Assembly (NCBI GenBank): GCA_963576785.1
Contig: OY756143.1
Span: forward strand, 930,001-994,000
Origin: Chlorophyllum brunneum
Lineage: Eukaryota > Basidiomycota > Agaricomycetes > Agaricales > Agaricaceae
Length of the DNA: 64,000 nucleotides
Direction: 5' to 3'
Shown: positions 58,104 to 64,000 of the stretch, in pieces
Position numbering within the stretch: position 1 is the first letter of the stretch
Layout: each line of letters opens with the position of its first letter
The notes under the pieces: generated by a model
What the model saw: the letters and a program-made list of their open reading frames with translations, nothing else
Told to the model about the DNA's origin: nothing
Database searches by the model: none
Position numbers and translations under genes: made by a program

Positions 58104-59069
58104 CTATGAATTAGTTGCAAAGCAGTACTTGAGATGCCTCTTCAGGATACATATGTCCATGTCTGTCAAATGAGTAGAGGTGCTACAAGGCGCCGCCGAG
58201 GCATCAACAATAACTAGATCCCGCAAAAGTTCAGTAACCTCCTTGTCCGGCCAATTCGCTATAGCAGCGAGGAAGTCTTGATTTCTGCACCCATGGTCAA
58301 CGAATGAATTAAGGAGGTACTCCATGTTGGGCCTGCAGCTTCGGAGGAAAGTAGCAACTTCATTGATCCGGTAGTCCGGAAGTTTCGGACTCTGGGATGC
58401 ATTAGAGGAAGTGGACGCCACAGAGGTGGTTGGATGCGTCACTGGCGTGAGGGGCATGGAAGGATGCAGAGAGGTGGCAGTTGGACATGGTGTGAGGTCG
58501 GGTGGGGAGTCAGAGCTCTGAGAACAAACCCCCGTAGTAGACTTGCTTCCCTGTGGACGGAAATAAGAGACAATCGTCTTGCTTTATGTCGGTTTCATGT
58601 AAACACGCTGAGGCGGGGGTCGGGGGGGACTCTCAGTCAGATCTATGATTTGTACAATCGGGGAGGACCTTGGCAAATAGGGAGAGCGGAAGCGTGTAGA
58701 GACACCAGAGCTACGCTTCTTTGACGAATATTAAGATTTCCTTGCACGGGAGGCACCCACCTTGACTTCAGATCCTTTAGATGGACCCTGGGGCTGATTT
58801 TTATTTCCAATCCTGATGCACCCCTGCCTATGCGGACGGCGCCTATTCGAGAAAGTGTTACAGATGAAAACAGTGATAGCATGGATTCGCTTTGTATATG
58901 TTTCCTTATCTTCAAAAAGCTCGGGGAATCGCTGACGTATCTTTGAACAACACACATCAGCTGGGTCATAAAAAGTAGAGTAAATTATACTTGCCCTAAC
59001 AAACAATTCAGCCCGCGCCTCGGGCTTTTGGCATTTGAAACTATAGTTGACTTCAAGAAGCTCGAACAT
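58104..59069 (-). CDS. Small protein with SUMO-interaction-like motif and a helical C-terminal domain
   Basis: Proposed exons 59,069-58,761, 58,718-58,605 and 58,550-58,104 (introns 42 and 54 bp), 289 residues, all phases consistent. The N-terminal third is charged (MFELLEVNYSFKC.. then RRRPHRQGCIRIGN). The middle exon has PIVQIIDLTESPPRPPP, whose IIDLT followed by acidic/Ser residues resembles a SUMO-interaction motif. The last exon is Thr/Ser/Pro-rich and then helical (FLRSCRPNMEYLLNSFVDHGC..WPDKEVTELLRDLV), a pattern I associate with uncharacterised Agaricomycete proteins. The first intron is short and its donor GTGGGT is not certain; exons upstream of 59,069 cannot be excluded. Confidence 0.55.
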
Positions 59070-59986
59070 CAGCTTTCGTATGAAATACTACACAATGCAG
59101 TTAAGGTATGTGAGACGACCGGATAACTTGGTTAGGAACCTATTGACCTTGAGATTGCGTAGAACCTCTGGGCGGTCCTTCAGTTGAAATATATCAAATG
59201 TTTCCCGGAAGGGTATCTATTTATTCTTAGGTGAGCATAGACTGCAGGTTAATACCCGTATTATAATCACCTGTGGGGACGCTACAGTGGCGGATACTCA
59301 GCTCATAATCAAGATGATAGTAAGTATGAGTACTCACTCATTACTGAGCTGAGGCTGTTTTCACCTGGGACTTGAAAGCCTGGTAGTCGCATGCGTCGGT
59401 TTATATACGAAAAGTTTGTTTAAAATGAATCAACAAACCCAAGTGGCGACCAACGCGAGGCGCGTTTCGGCAGGATATAGGAACTCTGATACCAAATATA
59501 TACCGTTGAATAACGTTAAATGTTTAAATCTTCAACTCGGCACGATCTCTTCTAGTAGTTACGTTTGATTAGTAACTTAGATGAAGAAGCTGCGGGGATC
59601 CGGCCCATTACCCTCAGCATCATCCCCATGTGCATCGTTTTTGTCTGCGGGAATTAGAAAAAGTAGAATCAACATGATGGGTGTGCGGGAGTCGCAAGGA
59701 ACGACAACAGCCAAGTAGCGCTCAGGTTTGACCAGAGTCACCGGATATTGATGTACTTAAGGTAGACGTAAGGAGAGGGTCACTTTGGCTCACGCATTGA
59801 AGAAAAATATTCGTCCCGTGAAGCAGAAGAAGCGGAGACTTACTAGACTAGCCAAGGCTTGGACCTAAGTCTGGTTGACATTAGCGTGTTCATCTAGAGA
59901 GTAGGGTGTACCACAATAATTACTATTATTCATACAATAAATAACGTACCAAGTATCTGGGAACCCACCGGAAGACTCGCTCCTCT
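59070..59986. other. Intergenic, nothing recognised
   Basis: No ORF with domain content; no tRNA-like fold noticed by eye. Confidence 0.5.
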
Positions 59987-62900
59987 CTAAGTCTTCCTCG
60001 TCCGATCATACTCCAGAACCATTATCGGTTTAATCCCTAACCTAATTTGCTTAACCTTCACAGGTACCCTCATACCCACATGCACTATATCCTTCAACAC
60101 ATCCGTAGGCGCATTCTCCACAATCTCTTTCAACCCAAGCCTCGGCACGTGTACGGCCAACTGCATCTCATTCTTCAACTTATTCGTCACCGGGTTCGAC
60201 ACCAAATACCCTTCCAGATCTTCCAATGGATCCGGAATGTGATTTCCCTGATCATCGCGAGGCCACAAGTGTTGATTCTTCCCATCCGAGAACAGTTCTT
60301 GCCATCGGTTGATATACAGGAGCGCCCAGAACCTATTATGCCGACGATGTGTTCCTTTGAGATATTGATCCTTCAACATCAACGATCCCGCAAAATCTTC
60401 CATCCATTCTTTTGCAAACATCGCCTTCACACCATCTCTCGTACTCTTCCCATTTTTCTCACTCAACAAAACACTCTGAATCTGCCAATGCGCAACTAAA
60501 TCGCCATACCGTCTCAAAGGCGACGTAACCCGCACATAACCCTCCCCTTCAGGTATACCCAACCCATAATGCATACCAGGTGTAATCTGATATTGCGCTG
60601 CGGGCGAGTAGATGATATGTTGTAACCCTTCTTCTTCTTGGACATATCCCAGCTCATTTCGTTTGTTCAAAAGCATGTCTATAGCTTCTTCGGAGACGGG
60701 TATCATGGGTTTGGAAGTCCGATGAAGAGCGGGGACATTTCTATCTGAGAAGAAACGCGAGGCGACACGACAAGCTAGCTTCATCATTTCGGCAATGACG
60801 GCTCGGGAACCGTGTTCGGCTGTGGTGATGAACTTTTCGGTTTTGTAGACGAGGCTTGGGAAACCTTTATGTAGGTGTGGTGGACTGATCTGTGCACCTA
60901 TAGTACCAGAGGAAGAGGGAAAAGGGAAATCCGATGTGCGTTCTATGTAACCCCTTGTTCGGTCGAATGAGACCCAGTTCATTGCAAGACGCCGTTGGCG
61001 CTGCTTTGATGCGACTTCATGTAGGAATTTCATGTCTTGTACTACTTCAGGTGCGAGGGGCGTTGGGTTGGGGGGTTTGGGGGCACCGCCGAATGGGTAT
61101 TTATGCGGTGGCGGGGATTGACCAAGTGCAGCATCCACATCATCATACTTGATAACTTTAACATTTCGTACCAAACCAGCGCGAACGACGGATTCCACAA
61201 TCTTGCCCTCAGAATCAAGCTTGACACTGAACGTCATGACGCGATCCGGAATACCATCCTTTGACTTGTTTCCAAGTGAAAGACCGTGGGTTGGGTGGTG
61301 AACAAGGAATTTTGGGAAAAGTGGGAAGGATTGGGGTACCATGTACCATGATTCGGATTGCTGAGCTGCCTTCTGCGCCAAGAAGTTGGTTGGTGGGATG
61401 AGTGATGCTGGATCTGCGACGTGTACGTGTACCCAAAGGCTGCCAGGTTCGGAGTGTATGCGTTCAATGGAAATACCGTCGTCGAGTTCTTCTGCGTAGA
61501 CGTCATCGACGACATAAACAGGCATATCACCCCAGTCGTGTCGTATGGACGCCATTGGATCTGCTGCATAAAAATCTTCGGGGTGAATTGGCTTGGGACT
61601 TTTCGAATTCTCCAATGCGCGAAGAATACTCCGCTCCCGCTCCTGGAGTACAACAGGTCTTGTATCCAAGTCGAGTTTGTGACTTGTATCGATGATAATG
61701 AGGTCCTGCCATGGCGTAAGTACACCAAGGCCAACTAAAAGGCGGTGCACTTCATTGTCGACATGCTCTACGGACTGCCAGCCATAGAAACGTCTGAGGA
61801 TGAAGCCAAGGGGAACGGTATACGGATCCGCTTGGATGGAGCGTCCGTGGCGCAACGACGCCATTAGGAGCCGAATGATGGTCTTGTCCGATGCGGACCA
61901 CGAATGTTCGGCTTTATGAACACTCGGCCCTTCTGTTCTCGTACTCTGCGTCAGCTCTGTCTGGGCCTCTGTAACCCTCAATGCCTTGGCGATAAACTGC
62001 TCCAACACCGGATTCTTTTCCCTCACCCACTCTTGAACCTGCAGCAAATCCTTCACATCATTCGCTGGTCTAACTCTAAAAGTCTGATTGGCCGTATATG
62101 CATTCGCCGCAATGAAATTTGTAGGGTGATTGATCAATAATTTGTGCGTAGCATAAATTTCCACAGCGGTAGGATTTTTGTAAAAGATTTTGGCGACTTC
62201 GGTTACAGTGACTTCTGCCCACTCTGTTGGGTTTTTGGAGCGGACAGCATCATAGACAGAGAGGAGTTTTTGTGAGATTCCAATCATCGCGTTTTCGACA
62301 TTACGTTCGACTGTGCGGATGCGTTTGAGGACTTCGACGCGTGCGTTGAGCTGGGCTTCGGTTTCGGGAAGGGGGTCGTTACCACACCGCACCGCAAGGT
62401 CGGCGGAGCACACAACGGGGATGGAGAAGAATACGTCTTCTTTGAGTGAGACCCATGACTCGCCCTCCCTGGTGAGGATGGAAAGTTTCCATTGACGGTC
62501 CATGAAGCCACTGCCGACGACTATGCCTACCTCTGACATGTCATTCCTATTGAGAAGAAAGACGGGATAAGTAGAAAGCATTGTGAGAGTAGATAGGTTT
62601 ACTCACCGCCTGATCTCAACAAACGAGCCCAAGGGGGTATCGGGGGCGAAGCTGACATCGTCTAGATCAGCTTGCTCCTCTGAAACGGGGGCATTAAATG
62701 TTTGCAGTGCCAATGACTGCACATTCCCGGTTGTTCTCCAAGGGGCGGCGCGACTCCGAGCATCTTTGCCACCTACACCAGGAGCAGAGCCCTTGACCTT
62801 TTGCTTCAACCTCATCTCATTACCTCTCCGAGATGGCATGTGTTTCCATTGCGACGCGGGTTTATGCCCTGCATTCTTTGTGATAAAGTCGTCGAGCATA

Positions 62901-63055
62901 CGAACGAGTGGTTTGTAAACGCGTTTGTCGGTGTTGGGTTTGGAGGGATGTGTGGGTTTGCGCAAAGGCCTAGACGGAGCGGGTGAGGGAGCTGTTGAGG
63001 CATGGCGACAGTGGGCTGGCCTGAGAGAGACTCTGGCAGCTGCGCCTCTGTGCAT
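59987..63055 (-). CDS. Mitochondrial RNB-domain exoribonuclease (Dss1/cyt-4 type)
   Basis: RNase II-like 3'-5' exoribonuclease; the yeast relative Dss1 works with a helicase in the mitochondrial degradosome. Two exons, 63,055-62,607 and 62,546-59,987, with a 60-bp intron (GTGAGT..ATAG); 1,002 residues. The N-terminus MHRGAAARVSLRPAHCRHAST is rich in Arg, Ala and Ser without acids, as in mitochondrial presequences. The join reads FVEIRRNDMSEVGIVVG. RNB domain from about residue 490: VYVVDDVYAEELDDGISIE with the metal-binding Asp cluster, then HVHVADPASLIPP, VMTFSVKLD, and late YVRVTSPLRRYGDLVAHWQ. An ATG at 62,581 lies inside the intron and is not the start. RNB identity is firm; the mitochondrial location is inferred from the N-terminus and the subfamily. 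Confidence 0.9.
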
Positions 63056-63139
63056 CGAAGTACGGAGACAAGAAATTTACTCACCGGCCCGGCTATTTCT
63101 ATTTATAATATCCGCAAACACTTTCTCTCGCACATCATC
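63056..63139. promoter_or_regulatory. Bidirectional promoter region, 84 bp between start codons
   Basis: The exoribonuclease (minus) and the zinc-finger protein (plus) start back to back. An AT-rich TATTTATAATAT element lies at about 63,100-63,111. Confidence 0.5.
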
Positions 63140-64000
63140 ATGTTCAAACGCGTCGAAAAGCGGCTCAAAAGAAAAGAACGCGAAGATGAACTCGGGTTGG
63201 ACGAGGACATGAAAGAAATTCTTGGGCTCAACGATACAGACTCGGAGGAATCAGAGTCAGACATCGACTCGGATGAACAAGGCTCGCTTGTCGGTGGCGA
63301 CGAGGATATGCCAGACATCGAGTTTGACGACGATGAAGCAGAAGCAGAGAGCAACGAAGAACGACCTTCCGATGACGACGACCAGCCCGAACGCGCACTC
63401 ATAACTGTCGCCGAAGCAGTCAAAAACCCAATCTTCATCATCTCCCTTGACCCAGATATCCAAGAATGCATTGTCTGTCCCGGAAAACAACTCAAAGGCT
63501 CAAAAATGATCGAAACACATAAATCATCTAATGCATGTACGCTTTCCCCGCCGCTGTACTTACCCTCATACTGACCTGTTCGTTATAGGCACATGAACGC
63601 CGATTGAAGCAGTTCAAAACAGTAGCTGCTACTGCAGACCCGAAAGCTAACGCACAAGAGCTAATCGAACAGACTATGGGCGAGAAACAACCGCAATTGT
63701 CTGTGGCCTCAGCAACCTCCAAACGTGCGGAGAAAAAAGTGTGTTATCCATCTTTCTACTACTTCCTTGACGGATTCTCATCTTCTATGACCCTACAGCG
63801 CACCGCTCAAGAAAAGCGTAAATCCAAACGCGAAAAGTTCAAAGCCTGTCAGAAGGCTAAAAGGGATGCACTAGTTCCCAAATTAGATACCAAATCAAAG
63901 GAAGAGGCAGCATCAAACGATTCCGTCAAGGAGGGAGAATTGACAAAGAAGGAAAATGTCACCATGGACGAGGAGGACAAACCAACCAGGAAGCAAAAGA
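63140..64000 (+). CDS. Highly charged protein with C2H2-like zinc finger, nucleolar-type (3' end outside window)
   Basis: Starts MFKRVEKRLKRKEREDELGL. Exons 63,140-63,532, 63,589-63,738 and 63,799 onward. Basic N-terminus, a long acidic region (DTDSEESESDIDSDEQ..), a finger C-IVC..HKSSN-AH (Cys-x2-Cys-x12-His-x5-His) that is completed only by splicing to the second exon, then a Lys/Arg-rich region (KKRTAQEKRKSKREKFK). The first intron (63,533-63,588) seems to use a GC donor (GCATGT): the nearby GT sites give a stop within two or three codons of the join. Architecture suggests an RNA-binding nucleolar protein, but I do not recognise the family by name. Confidence 0.65.

Noticed and set aside
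62581..62583. ATG at 62,581 as start of the exoribonuclease
   Set aside because: It lies in a 60-bp intron; the upstream exon gives a presequence and the FVEIRR lead-in expected in the family.
1..64000. CRISPR arrays, bacterial operons, ribosome binding sites
   Set aside because: Spliceosomal introns and eukaryotic gene families throughout; no spaced palindromic repeat array found.

Overview
This window looks like nuclear DNA of a filamentous basidiomycete (Agaricomycetes). The evidence is introns of about 42-68 bp in almost every gene, FunK1-type fungal kinases, a CYP51 with the fungal layout, chromodomain Ty3/gypsy elements, and a Tad/jockey-like non-LTR element. Ceratobasidiaceae (Rhizoctonia-like) is my best guess, but that is inference.

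Layout. (1) 1-612: 3' end of a PWP1-type WD40 ribosome-biogenesis gene. (2) ~752-14,100: three tandem ~4.3-4.6 kb units, each carrying one minus-strand FunK1 kinase gene, plus a shred of a fourth. By reading only, the third gene is intact, the first has lost its C-terminal tail by a 1-base deletion, and the second has two frameshifts. (3) ~14.1-51.2 kb: a transposon island of low GC and very low CpG. It holds a full gypsy element (G1, 14,771-21,047), a truncated second gypsy lineage (G2, 21,048-24.3 kb), and a three-level nest. In the nest, gypsy G4 (26,055-27,306 and 37,297-41,629) is split by a non-LTR retroposon with a 14-bp target duplication. That retroposon is split in its RNase H domain by a young gypsy G3 (28,533-34,973) with a 5-bp duplication GTCGT. 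Then follow a decayed plus-strand gypsy (G5), AT-rich relics, and a decayed heme-thiolate peroxygenase gene (48,786-50,121). (4) 51.2-64 kb: normal gene-dense DNA with a secreted type-B carboxylesterase (14 exons), the CYP51 sterol 14-alpha-demethylase (7 exons), a small protein with a SUMO-interaction-like motif, a mitochondrial RNB-domain exoribonuclease, and a divergently transcribed charged zinc-finger protein cut by the window end.

Main points. The G1/G3/G4 family carries a 12-nt primer-binding site complementary to the expected 5' end of its own transcript, as in Tf1-type self-priming. It also has extra reading frames between pol and the 3' LTR, arranged the same way in divergent copies (stop TGA, 6 nt, in-frame ATG). 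Decay of the island is nearly all C-to-T at CpG: the three differences between the two LTRs of G3 are all of this kind, and arginine CGA codons became TGA in one copy and CAA in another. The host genes show no common pathway. The peroxygenase relic and a carboxylesterase fragment show that the island also absorbed host-gene copies.
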